From positions 1-45,685 of the forward strand of contig NZ_SMKK01000045.1 in the NCBI RefSeq assembly GCF_004348425.1: DNA of 45,685 bases. The letters are read 5' to 3'. Position numbers and translations under genes: made by a program. This document shows, piece by piece, positions 15,923 to 23,697 of the stretch. The notes beneath the pieces are model-generated. The model saw nothing but the letters and a program-made list of their open reading frames with translations, had not been told where the DNA came from and ran no database searches. The stretch comes from Actinomadura sp. 7K507. Its GTDB lineage: Bacteria > Actinomycetota > Actinomycetes > Streptosporangiales > Streptosporangiaceae. How positions within the stretch are numbered: the first letter of the stretch is position 1; the number at the start of each line of letters is the position of its first letter.

Positions 15923-16851
15923 TATTCGGCGACCGCCACGTAGCGCCAGTCGTCGCCGTTGGGGTCCTGCTCGTCCAGGTTGACCTTCACGCCGGGGAGC
16001 GCGGCCTTCACGCGCTCCATCAGCGCGTCGGACAGGAAGTGGTGGTGGAGGTCGAGTTCGCGCAGGTGGGTGAGGGGCTGGCCGGACAGCAGCGCCTCCG
16101 CGCCCTGGTCGGTCAGGACGCCCATGGCCAGGCTCAGCGACTCCAGCCGCGCCGCGACCGGCGCGCCGGCGACCGCCGCCGCGATCTCGTCCTGGATCGC
16201 GCTGTTCTCCAGCCCGAGATGCCGCAGGGCGGGCAGCCGCTCTCCGCCGAGCAGCGGGGCCAGATCCGCGACCGTCGCGTCGCCGCCGTAGTCGTCGACC
16301 CCGAACCACAGATCGAGGTGCGCCAGGTTCGGCAGGTCGCTCGCCGCCACCGCCCGGACGACGTGCCCCGGCAGCCCGCCCGACTCGAACCGCAACATGG
16401 TCAGCTTCTCGCTCTTGACCGGTTCGAGCACGAGCCCCGCCGCCCCCCGGACGTCAAGCCGCTCCAGTCCGGCGAATGCCGTGAAAAGGGGCGAGATGTC
16501 GGAGTGCTCGATCCAGGAGATCTCCGCCTCCTCGCCGGTGATGTCGCCCAGGAACAGCGCCCGCAGCCGGGGGAAGGACGCGGCGGCCTTGGCCAGCAGC
16601 GCCACCGGGTCCGCGGGGTCCTGGTCGTAGGAGGCGCCCCAGTAGCCGATGACCAGCGCCGTGACCTCCGCGGCGTCGACCCTCTCCAGGAACCGGGCGA
16701 AGACGTCGTCGAACGAATCCTCGTCGAAGGTCGTCCCGACGTACCAGGCCGTCCCGGCCGCCGGCGGGAGCTCGTCCTCCGGCCCCGTCTCGTCGTTGAA
16801 CCTGAACACCGGCAGACCGGCGTACTCGTCGAGGTTCTGATAAATGCCCAT
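15922..16851 (-). CDS. STM4015-family leucine-rich-repeat-like protein
   Basis: 309 aa, first gene of the operon. The ATG at 16851 has an AAGGGG ribosome site 6-7 nt upstream; the frame's earlier start reads as noise. A short N-terminal segment (LDEYAGLPVFRFNDETGP) precedes an alpha/beta repeat domain with leucine-rich-repeat spacing: LRALFLGDI, LERLDVRG, LAHLDLWF, LRHLGLENS, LESLSLAMG and LRELDLHHH. Such repeats bind proteins or peptides, so a substrate-presenting or scaffolding role is possible. The N-terminal segment recurs as the separate 42-codon frame directly downstream. Function is unknown. Confidence 0.82.
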   Translation of the reverse strand: MGIYQNLDEYAGLPVFRFNDETGPEDELPPAAGTAWYVGTTFDEDSFDDVFARFLERVDAAEVTALVIGYWGASYDQDPADPVALLAKAAASFPRLRALFLGDITGEEAEISWIEHSDISPLFTAFAGLERLDVRGAAGLVLEPVKSEKLTMLRFESGGLPGHVVRAVAASDLPNLAHLDLWFGVDDYGGDATVADLAPLLGGERLPALRHLGLENSAIQDEIAAAVAGAPVAARLESLSLAMGVLTDQGAEALLSGQPLTHLRELDLHHHFLSDALMERVKAALPGVKVNLDEQDPNGDDWRYVAVAE

Positions 16852-16957
16852 GGATCCCCTTCGTGAGCCTGCAGGGATCATGTCCTATCAGGAGCGGATG
16901 ACAGGGCGCCGCCCATCCCCCGGATCACCACACGGAACGGCAAGGCGGGACCAGCGC

Positions 16958-16992
16958 TCACCTGGCCGCCGATCGGGGTAACGGCCAGGTGA
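16958..16992. promoter_or_regulatory. Perfect 11-bp inverted repeat, candidate operator of STM401x operon
   Basis: TCACCTGGCCG and CGGCCAGGTGA are exact reverse complements separated by 13 bp. The centre is 124 bp upstream of the STM4015 start and 156 bp upstream of the divergent gene. With no gene ending here, a regulator-binding site is more likely than a terminator. Confidence 0.45.
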
Positions 16993-17055
16993 CGGACGCA
17001 TGGCGAAGCATCAACAGAGGTGCGCCAGACGGGTGAAAGCAGACGAGCCGGACCT

Positions 17056-17096
17056 CTAGAGTGAATCGAACGTGGGGCCCTCTCGCCGGAGGGCCC
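17056..17096 (+). promoter_or_regulatory. Possible -10 element followed by 5'-leader hairpin
   Basis: TAGAGT near 17056 fits the actinomycete -10 pattern TANNNT. About 15 bp later GGGCCCTC and GAGGGCCC (17075-17082, 17089-17096) make a perfect 8-bp stem with a 6-nt loop followed by TTT, 34 nt before the ATG at 17131. It looks like an intrinsic terminator but no plus-strand gene precedes it. A leader hairpin or attenuator is possible. Confidence 0.35.
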
Positions 17097-17130
17097 TTTG
17101 CCCTGCCTGCACGATCAAAGGTCCCCGATC

Positions 17131-17700
17131 ATGAACGACCACGAGGTGCACGAGGAGTGCATGCGGCTCCTCCAGGACGGCATGCCCGTCCCCGCCCCCG
17201 CCGCATTCGAGCAGGGACGGGACTTCCTTCCGCTGGGTCTCGACATGGACGGCGACGTCGCCGTCGTCACGTTCCTGCATCAGTGGGACACGACCGCGGC
17301 CGCCTTCATCGAGGGCTGGACGTTCCACCGCCGCGACGGCGAGTGGAGGGAGCTCGGCGGCGCCGCCGGCTCGGCCCCCGATGAGCCCCTCGCCCGCCGC
17401 TCGTCCGGCGAGATGGGGCGTCACCTGATGAAGTACGGGTCGGGCCGCACGGTCCGCAACGCCAACCGGGTCCTGCCCTGGGGCGCCAGGTGGGTGAACG
17501 AGGCGCGGCTGCGCGCCTCGGCCGAGGTCGCGCGGATCAGGGTCGGCAAGCGGATCCTGGACGTCCCCGAGCACGGGCATGTCGCCGTGGTCTGGGGCGC
17601 CCGGCACGGGCCGGTCATCGAGGCCCTCGCCGCGGACGGCTCGGTGCTGGACGCCATGGACCTCGACCGCCCGGCCATCCCCGCGCGCACGCAGAGCTGA
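17131..17700 (+). CDS. Hypothetical protein
   Basis: 189 aa from the ATG at 17131, with AAAGG about 10 nt upstream; the track frame opens 11 codons earlier at a TTG without support. Soluble and acidic. It contains FLHQWDTTAAAFIEGWTFHRRDGEW in split view (FLHQWDTT, then WTFHRRDGEW), ANRVLPWGARWVNEARLR, and a beta-rich C-terminus. I do not recognise the family. It is followed after 108 bp by the methyltransferase on the same strand. Codon use is like its neighbours, so it is likely a genuine gene. Confidence 0.6.
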   Translation: MNDHEVHEECMRLLQDGMPVPAPAAFEQGRDFLPLGLDMDGDVAVVTFLHQWDTTAAAFIEGWTFHRRDGEWRELGGAAGSAPDEPLARRSSGEMGRHLMKYGSGRTVRNANRVLPWGARWVNEARLRASAEVARIRVGKRILDVPEHGHVAVVWGARHGPVIEALAADGSVLDAMDLDRPAIPARTQS

Positions 17701-17808
17701 TCTCCCACCGCTCGCCTGGAACGGTCTTTTCCGGAGATCCCCGGCACGGACGCGCCACGCCACGCCGGCGGCGCTTCCGCGGTCCGTGCACCGGGCAGAC
17801 TCGGGGGC

Positions 17809-18498
17809 ATGGCCCTCACTCCCGACTACGACTCCGACCCGGAGCGCTTCCGCCTCGCCGGCAGGGTCACCAGGAAGTACCTGATCGGGGCCCGGAGCCT
17901 GCATGACCACATCGCCTCGAAGCTGCTGGACGCCGGGGTGTCGCGCGTCCTGGACATCGGCTGCGGGGAGGGCGCCCTCAGCGCCGCCCTCCCCGCGCTC
18001 GCGCCGCTCGGACTGGCCGGCGTGGACGCGTCCGCGACCCTCCTGCGCGCCCATCCGGGGCCGCGCGTGCAGGCCGACGCCGGGCGCCTGCCGTTCCGGG
18101 ACGAGGCGTTCGACGCCGCCGTCGCCGTGAACATGCTCTACCACCTGGACGATCCCCGGCCCGCGCTCCGCGAGGCCCGCCGCGTCCTGGCCCCCGGCGG
18201 CCTGCTGCTCGCCTCCGCGATCTGCCGGAACGACAGCCCGGAACTGGCGCCCGTCTGGCGTCCCGAACCCACCACGTTCGACGCCGAGGAGGCCCCGGAC
18301 CTCGTCTGCGAGGTCTTCGGCGAGGTCGAGGTGGAGCGCTGGGACGCACCGCTGATCACGCTCCCCGACCGCGCCGCCGTCCGCGACTACCTGATCGCCC
18401 GCCACGTGCCCCGCGCCGAGGCCGCCGAGGCGGCCGGGCACGTCCGCGCCCCGCTCCCCGTGACCAAGCGCGGCTGCCTTGTCCTGGCCCGCCGCTGA
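17809..18498 (+). CDS. Class I SAM-dependent methyltransferase
   Basis: 229 aa Rossmann-like methyltransferase. Motif I is VLDIGCGEGALS (~46-57), the acidic residue of motif II is in AGVDASATLL, motif III follows in ADAGRLPFRDEAFDAAVAV, and the post-motif LREARRVLAPGGLLL is typical of Methyltransf_11. It transfers a methyl group from S-adenosylmethionine to an unknown small molecule. It is convergent with the response-regulator gene, with only 4 bp between the two stop codons and no room for a terminator. Confidence 0.88.
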   Translation: MALTPDYDSDPERFRLAGRVTRKYLIGARSLHDHIASKLLDAGVSRVLDIGCGEGALSAALPALAPLGLAGVDASATLLRAHPGPRVQADAGRLPFRDEAFDAAVAVNMLYHLDDPRPALREARRVLAPGGLLLASAICRNDSPELAPVWRPEPTTFDAEEAPDLVCEVFGEVEVERWDAPLITLPDRAAVRDYLIARHVPRAEAAEAAGHVRAPLPVTKRGCLVLARR

Positions 18499-18502
18499 AG
18501 CG

Positions 18503-19108
18503 CTAGAGCCAGCCGAGGTCGCGGGCGGTGCGGGCGGCGGCGTGCCGGTTGTCCGCGCCGAGTTTGGTGACGGCGGCCGACAGGTAGTTGCGGACGGTCC
18601 CCTCGGACAGGCCCAGTCCGCGGGCGATGCGGGAGACGGGCGCGCCGTCGGCGGCGGCGCGCAGGGTGTCGAGCTCGCGGGGGGTCAGCGGGCACTCCTC
18701 GGCGGCGAACGCGTCCGCGGCGAGCTGCGGGTCGATGTACCGGGCGCCGGCGGCGACCTGCCGGATGACCTGGGCGAGCTGCGCGCCGGGCGCGTCCTTG
18801 CCGAGGAAGCCGCGGACGCCGGCGGCCATCGCGCGGCGCAGGTTGCCGGGGCGGCCGTGCGCGGTCACGATCACGAGCCGGCAGCCGGGCAGCTCGCGGG
18901 AGAGGCGCTCGGCGGCGGCCAGGCCGTCCAGTCCGGGCATGTCGATGTCGAGGACGGCCACGTCCGGTTTCAGGGCGATGGCGCGCTCGACGGCCTCGTC
19001 GCCGCGGCCGACGTCGGCGGCGACCTCGATACCGTCCTCGGTCTCCAGCAGCAGGACGAGCGCCTCCCTGATCAGCAGGTGGTCGTCGGCCAGCAGCACG
19101 CGGATCAT
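18503..19108 (-). CDS. NarL/LuxR-family response regulator
   Basis: 201 aa from an ATG at 19108 that overlaps the sensor kinase stop (ATGA) and has GGAGAGG upstream. The receiver domain (1-120) has the acidic pair in LLADDHLL, the phosphoacceptor in VAVLDIDMPGLDG (~Asp54) and the lysine in GFLGKDAPG. The LuxR helix-turn-helix (~140-200) starts at LTPRELDTLRAA and contains SEGTVRNYLSAAVTKLG. It is the phosphorylation-dependent output of the kinase encoded just upstream. Confidence 0.92.
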   Translation of the reverse strand: MIRVLLADDHLLIREALVLLLETEDGIEVAADVGRGDEAVERAIALKPDVAVLDIDMPGLDGLAAAERLSRELPGCRLVIVTAHGRPGNLRRAMAAGVRGFLGKDAPGAQLAQVIRQVAAGARYIDPQLAADAFAAEECPLTPRELDTLRAAADGAPVSRIARGLGLSEGTVRNYLSAAVTKLGADNRHAAARTARDLGWL

Positions 19109-20295
19109 GCCTCTCCCCTCCCAGCGCCCTCCCCGGGGCCCTCCACGGCGACGGGAGTCACCGGGACGGCGGCCGCCACCCGGAACGTCCCGTCGCCGGC
19201 CGGGCCGGCCGTGAACTCGCCGCCCGCCGCGGTGATCCGCTCGGCGAGGCCCGCGAGGCCGCTGCCCGCGTCCCCGGCCGTGCGGCGCGCGGCGCCGTCG
19301 TTGACGATCTCCACCCGTACGTGGCCGGTGTCGGACCGGACCGTGATCTCGCACCAGGTGGCGCTGGAGTGCCGCAGCACGTTCGTCGCGGCCTCCCGGG
19401 CGACCCAGCCGAGCGGCTCGTGGACGTGGTCGGGCAGCGACGGCGACACCTCGGGACGCTCGCAGCGGAGCCCGGCGGCGCGCAGCACGGCCGACATGCC
19501 GTCCAGCTCGGTGCGCAGGGACGTGGCCCGGTAGCCGCGGACGACCTCGCGCACGTCCCGGACCGCGTCCCGCGCCATCGTCTGGATCTCGACCAGCTCC
19601 TTGCGGACCCGCCCGTCGTCGCGTTCCACGAAGCGTTCGGCCACCTCGGCGCGCAGCGCGACCGCCTGGAGGCTGTGGCCGAGGACGTCGTGCAGGTCGC
19701 GGGCGAAGCGGAGCCGCTCCTCCCCCACCGCGGACCGGGCCAGCACCGCGCGGGCCTCCCGGAGTTCCTGGACGACATGGAAGAACCACACCGTCACGTA
19801 TCCGGAGAAGGCGGCGAGCGGTATGGCCACCACCTCGTACAGGACGGTCAGCGCGGGCAGTCCCAAGAACACGCCGTAGGCGGGGGTCAGGACGGTCGCC
19901 GCCGCCGTCGCCGCGATCGCCTCGCGCAGCGGCAGCACGACGGCGATCAGCCCGGCCGGGACGAGGAGCGCGTTCCCCCAGCCCTGGCCGGTACCGAGCA
20001 GCGGCGGCAGCACCCAGCAGATCGCCGTGATCGCGGCGAGGCCGAACCGGTGGCCGGGCGCGGTGCGGCGCATCAGGTTCAGCCACAGGAGCCGGGCGTA
20101 CAGGGCCAGCGTGGCGCCGGTACCGGTGAGCGCGAGGATCAGGTGGCCGGCCTCGTGCCGCTGGAAGACCTCGTACCAGAGCGCGGGCGCCAGGAGCCCG
20201 GACAGCGTCATCGCCGTCATCCCCACGAGGATCGCGGCGATGACGGTGGGACGCGGGATGCCGGGCTGCACGCGCCCAGCGTATGCGGCCGTCAA
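19105..20295 (-). CDS. NarL-family sensor histidine kinase
   Basis: 396 aa from TTG at 20295; a GTG at 20271 is an alternative start (388 aa). About five hydrophobic helices occupy residues ~18-170. The HisKA_3 dimerisation/phosphoacceptor motif RFARDLHDVLGHSLQAV follows at ~200, then a HATPase domain with EAATNVLRHS (N-box) and GSGLAGLAERI (G2). This is the DesK/LiaS-like architecture that senses membrane or envelope stress. It is coupled to its regulator by an ATGA overlap and lies 40 bp after an ABC ATPase gene, so the three may be co-transcribed. Confidence 0.88.
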   Translation of the reverse strand: MTAAYAGRVQPGIPRPTVIAAILVGMTAMTLSGLLAPALWYEVFQRHEAGHLILALTGTGATLALYARLLWLNLMRRTAPGHRFGLAAITAICWVLPPLLGTGQGWGNALLVPAGLIAVVLPLREAIAATAAATVLTPAYGVFLGLPALTVLYEVVAIPLAAFSGYVTVWFFHVVQELREARAVLARSAVGEERLRFARDLHDVLGHSLQAVALRAEVAERFVERDDGRVRKELVEIQTMARDAVRDVREVVRGYRATSLRTELDGMSAVLRAAGLRCERPEVSPSLPDHVHEPLGWVAREAATNVLRHSSATWCEITVRSDTGHVRVEIVNDGAARRTAGDAGSGLAGLAERITAAGGEFTAGPAGDGTFRVAAAVPVTPVAVEGPGEGAGRGEA

Positions 20296-20335
20296 GGCGG
20301 GCGGGCGGTGCCCGTGTCCATCGCTCCGGCCGGGG

Positions 20336-20992
20336 TCAGGCGGCGCGGAGGCGGGCGCGGAGGTGGGTGGCGTCGCGGCCGGTGACCAGGCGTCCCGCGT
20401 CCAGGACCCCGACCCGGTCGGCCCGGCACGCCTCCCGCGGGTCGCGGGTCGCGAGCACCACGCTGACCCCGCGCGCGGCCAGCATCAGCAGGACCGACCA
20501 CACCTCGCGGTCCGCCGTCTCGTCGAGGCCGGCGGTGGGCTCGTCGAGGAAGAGCACGTCCGACCGTCCGACCAGGGCCAGCGCCAGGTCGAGCATGCGC
20601 TTCTGTCCCGCCGTGAGCCGCTCGAACGGGACGCCGGCCAGGTCCGTGAGGCGGGCCAGGCGCAGGGCTTCGTCGCGGGTGAGCGGATCGAGCGTCCAGC
20701 GCCGCCACGTGTCGACGATCTCGGCGACGGTCAGCCCGGGGAACAGTCCGCCGTCGCGCCAGACGGCCGCGGGCCGCGCGGTCTCGCCTTCGGTGTAGGG
20801 GTCGGCGCCGCGGAGGCGGACCGATCCGCCGGTCGGGCGCCGGAGCCCCGCGAGGATCTCCAGCAGGGTGGTCTTGCCCGAGCCGTAGCGGCCGAGCAGC
20901 GCGTAGACCTCCCCTTCGGCCACGGTGAACGAGACGTTGCGGACGGCCTCGTTCAGGTCCAGGTCGCGTACCTCGATCACGGGTGCCTTCAT
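20336..20992 (-). CDS. ABC transporter ATP-binding protein without adjacent permease
   Basis: 218 aa. Walker A GRYGSGKTTL (~35-44), signature LTAGQKRMLDLAL (relaxed form of LSGGQ), Walker B DVLFLDEPTAGLD and the switch region VVLATRDP are present, as in ABC-2/drug-export ATPases. The ATG at 20992 has no clear ribosome site and the preceding TTATTG stretch is AT-rich, so a leaderless transcript is possible. The downstream genes encode a two-component system; no permease gene is nearby, which is odd for this type. It may energise a permease encoded elsewhere or be a relic. Confidence 0.8.
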   Translation of the reverse strand: MKAPVIEVRDLDLNEAVRNVSFTVAEGEVYALLGRYGSGKTTLLEILAGLRRPTGGSVRLRGADPYTEGETARPAAVWRDGGLFPGLTVAEIVDTWRRWTLDPLTRDEALRLARLTDLAGVPFERLTAGQKRMLDLALALVGRSDVLFLDEPTAGLDETADREVWSVLLMLAARGVSVVLATRDPREACRADRVGVLDAGRLVTGRDATHLRARLRAA

Positions 20993-21083
20993 GGCAATAA
21001 TGATCTCTGTGCCCGGCGCGGACGGGCAGTCACAGGCGTCAGGAAACGGCCGTGAGGATCGCAGGGGTGACCGATGACGAATG

Positions 21084-22352
21084 TCATGGTCCGGCGATCG
21101 CCCATCCGGCCGGGGGGACGGTGACGCCCTTCTCCGAGAAGGCCGCTTCACCGGCGACGCACGTCCAGCCGGCGTCGGGCAGATCCACGTTGGCGGGCTC
21201 GTCGTCCAGGTTCAGGACGACCGCGAGCCGTTCTGTGCCGTGCCCCACTGTGTAGGAGAGGGCCGTGTTGGTCAAGGTGTCCACTGTGGTGCGGGCGTGG
21301 ACGAGCCATGGATGGCGCCGTCTAAGGCCGATCAGTTCTTGGTGCAGGCTGTGGTGGGTCAGACCGTACCCCGGGGTCTCGCCGGGGCTTTCCGGGAAGG
21401 CCGGCCGTATGGCGTCGTCCCCGCCCTCGCGTTCTTCTTTGACGCCCTCGAACGCGAACTCGTCCCCGGCGTAGATGGACGGGACGCCACCGATGGTCAG
21501 CAGGACGACCAGCGCGTGGGCTATCTGCCGCTCGTCGTCCAGGCGGCTCGCTATGCGGGTCACGTCGTGGTTCCCGAGGAACGTCTGCGGGACGAACGTT
21601 TCGAGCATCTGGTCGTGGCGGCCGAGCGCGTGGGCCAGTTCGAAGAAGTTGCGGTCGTTGAGGGAGCTCCAGATGGCCTTCCAGAGTTCGTACTGCGTGA
21701 CCGAGTCGAATCCGGCCAGTTCGACCAGCGCCGGGTAGTCGCCGTGGATGACCTCGCCGACGAACCAGGCATCGGGGAAGCGCACACGGACGCGGTCGAT
21801 GACCGTCCGCCAGAACACCGGCGGGACGGCGTAGGCGGCGTCGAGGCGCCAGCCGTCTATGCCGCGCTCCAGCCAATGGGTCATGACCTCGGTGACGTAG
21901 TCGGCGACATCCGGTTCGGCGTGGTTCAGCGTGACGAGGCGGTCGTGTCCCTCGAACGTGCGCAGGTCAGGGTGGAACCACTTCCTGTACGGGGACTCCT
22001 CGCCGTTGGCGGCAACGTCGGCGAATGGCGGGAAACCTCGTCCGACATGGTTGAAGACACCGTCGAGCAGGACACGGACGCCCTTCTGTGAGGCGTCGTC
22101 GATGAGCCGCTTCAGGTCGTCCTCAACGCCGAGCCTGGGGTCGACGCGGAAGTGGTCGACGGTGTCGTAGCCATGGGTCTCGGACGCGAACACCGGACCG
22201 AGCGCGAGCCCGTTGCAGCCGAGCCCGATCAGATGGTCGAGCCAGCCGTTGAGCCGTCCCAACCGTGGCGTCGGGGCCGTCCCGTCCGGTACGGCCCCGA
22301 CGAAGCCGAGGGGGTAGGCATGCCACCAGATGGCGTGATCAGGCCAGCGCAT
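21084..22352 (-). CDS. GH13 alpha-amylase-family glycoside hydrolase
   Basis: 422 aa, cytoplasmic (no signal peptide). The (beta/alpha)8 barrel shows the four GH13 regions: GVFNHVGRG (region I), GWRLDAAYAV with the catalytic nucleophile Asp (II), FVGEVIHGDY with the acid/base Glu (III) and FLGNHDVTRI with the stabilising Asp (IV). A short beta domain ends the chain. It should cleave or transfer alpha-glucosides; exact specificity is not evident. ATG at 22352 is preferred over GTG at 22358 because AGGGGG lies about 7 nt upstream. It follows the hydroxy-acid oxidase gene by 34 bp on the same strand. Confidence 0.9.
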   Translation of the reverse strand: MRWPDHAIWWHAYPLGFVGAVPDGTAPTPRLGRLNGWLDHLIGLGCNGLALGPVFASETHGYDTVDHFRVDPRLGVEDDLKRLIDDASQKGVRVLLDGVFNHVGRGFPPFADVAANGEESPYRKWFHPDLRTFEGHDRLVTLNHAEPDVADYVTEVMTHWLERGIDGWRLDAAYAVPPVFWRTVIDRVRVRFPDAWFVGEVIHGDYPALVELAGFDSVTQYELWKAIWSSLNDRNFFELAHALGRHDQMLETFVPQTFLGNHDVTRIASRLDDERQIAHALVVLLTIGGVPSIYAGDEFAFEGVKEEREGGDDAIRPAFPESPGETPGYGLTHHSLHQELIGLRRRHPWLVHARTTVDTLTNTALSYTVGHGTERLAVVLNLDDEPANVDLPDAGWTCVAGEAAFSEKGVTVPPAGWAIAGP

Positions 22353-22386
22353 GCGCACCCCCTACCCCGAATGGGGGCGGCTACAT

Positions 22387-23550
22387 TCACGCGCGCACGA
22401 GAGTCTCCAAGGTCAGGTCGTCCGGGTTGGCGGCACCGGCGAGGGCCATGGTCAGTTCCAGTTCGGCCTGGAGGCAGCGCAGGACGTGCTGGACGCCGGC
22501 CTGACCGGCCAGCGCCAGCCCATACGCGTACGGGCGCGCGACCAGCACCGCCTTGGCGCCGAGCGCGAGGGCCTTGACGATGTCCGATCCCGTGCGGATT
22601 CCGCTGTCGAACAGCACGGTCGCCTGGTCTCGGACGGCGTCGACCACCGTGGCCAGCGCGTCCAGGGAGGCGACGGCTCCGTCCACCTGGCGTCCGCCGT
22701 GGTTGGAGACGATGACGGCGTCCATGCCGGCGTCGATGGCCTGGCGGGCGTCGTCGGGGTGTTGGATGCCCTTGAGCGCGATCGGCCCGTCCCAGTGGTC
22801 GCGCAGGAAGAGCAGGTCGTCCCAGGTCAGGCTGGGGTTACCGAAGTTCGCGACCCAGTGCAGGATCGCGGTGTCGCGGTTGGCGGCGGTGACGGGCCCG
22901 CCGATGGCCTTCTGGAAGACCGGGTCGGTGAAGTAGTTGGCGACCCCGATACCGCGCAGGAACGGCAGGTAGGCCTGGTCAAGGTCGCGGGGACGCCACG
23001 CCAGCGTGAACGTGTCCAGGGTGACGACGAGGGCGGTGTAGCCCGCCGCCTTGGCCCGCTCCATGAAGCTGACGGCGAGGTCCCGGTCCTTCGGCCAGTA
23101 CAGCTGGTACCAGCGGGGCCCGTCTCCGTTCGCCTCCGCGACGTCCTCGATGGTGTACGAGGACGCCGTGCTCAGCACCATCGGCACCCCCTCGGCCCCG
23201 GCCGCCCGCGCGACGGCCAGCTCCCCGTCCGGGTGGAAGATCGACTGGACGCCGATGGGCGCGAGCAGGACCGGTGACGGCAGCGCGGTGCCCAGCACGT
23301 CCACCGACAGATCGCGGTGGGCCACGTCCCTGAGCATCCGCGGCACGATCCGCCACCGGTCGAACGCCTCCCGGTTGGCCCGCGCGGTCGCCTCGGTGCC
23401 CGCCGACCCCGCCACGTACCCGAACGCCTGCGCCGACAGCGACCGTTCGGCGAGCCCCTCCAGTTTCGTGAGGTCCGTGGGCAGGGCGGGGAGGACGTCA
23501 CCGAGCCCTTGCAGGTAGATCGAGTTCTGGTGGTCGGCCAGCGCGCTCAA
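22387..23550 (-). CDS. FMN-dependent alpha-hydroxy-acid oxidase (lactate 2-monooxygenase-like)
   Basis: 387 aa TIM-barrel flavoenzyme. Landmarks are RMLRDVAHRDLSVDVLG, the FMN-binding LLAPIGVQSIFHPDGE, WYQLYWPKDRD, the catalytic block VSNHGGRQVDGA (His and Arg that bind the hydroxy-acid) and FDSGIRTGSDIVKALALGA (phosphate site). The family oxidises L-lactate or related acids to the keto acid, or decarboxylates them. The N-terminal extension and the strand order suit lactate 2-monooxygenase-like enzymes of actinomycetes. The start is a TTG with a strong GGAGG site 5 nt upstream. It is divergent from parC. Confidence 0.88.
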   Translation of the reverse strand: MSALADHQNSIYLQGLGDVLPALPTDLTKLEGLAERSLSAQAFGYVAGSAGTEATARANREAFDRWRIVPRMLRDVAHRDLSVDVLGTALPSPVLLAPIGVQSIFHPDGELAVARAAGAEGVPMVLSTASSYTIEDVAEANGDGPRWYQLYWPKDRDLAVSFMERAKAAGYTALVVTLDTFTLAWRPRDLDQAYLPFLRGIGVANYFTDPVFQKAIGGPVTAANRDTAILHWVANFGNPSLTWDDLLFLRDHWDGPIALKGIQHPDDARQAIDAGMDAVIVSNHGGRQVDGAVASLDALATVVDAVRDQATVLFDSGIRTGSDIVKALALGAKAVLVARPYAYGLALAGQAGVQHVLRCLQAELELTMALAGAANPDDLTLETLVRA

Positions 23551-23697
23551 GGGAACCTCCGCATGCGGGATTTCATCCGTCCGGTTTTAATCTGCCAGGT
23601 CCGCGTAGGTGACGGAACGACATCGATCCGGCATGCCGGGCGGCTCACCCGGTGGGGCGGGCGAAAGTTGTCCCCGGGACCGGCCACAATGTGGGGC

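Larger units (their letters stand above)
16852..17130. other. Divergent promoter region between STM4015 operon and unknown gene
   Basis: A 279-bp interval with no gene. It must hold the promoter of the six-frame operon (leftward) and of the 17131 gene (rightward). It contains an 11-bp perfect inverted repeat and an 8-bp hairpin, described separately. No convincing -35/-10 pair was found for the leftward operon. Confidence 0.5.

Noticed and set aside
15923..16309. Extension of the 42-codon frame upstream to 171 codons
   Set aside because: The extra part is an out-of-frame reading of STM4015 and is Arg-rich noise; only the part after the STM4015 stop resembles protein.
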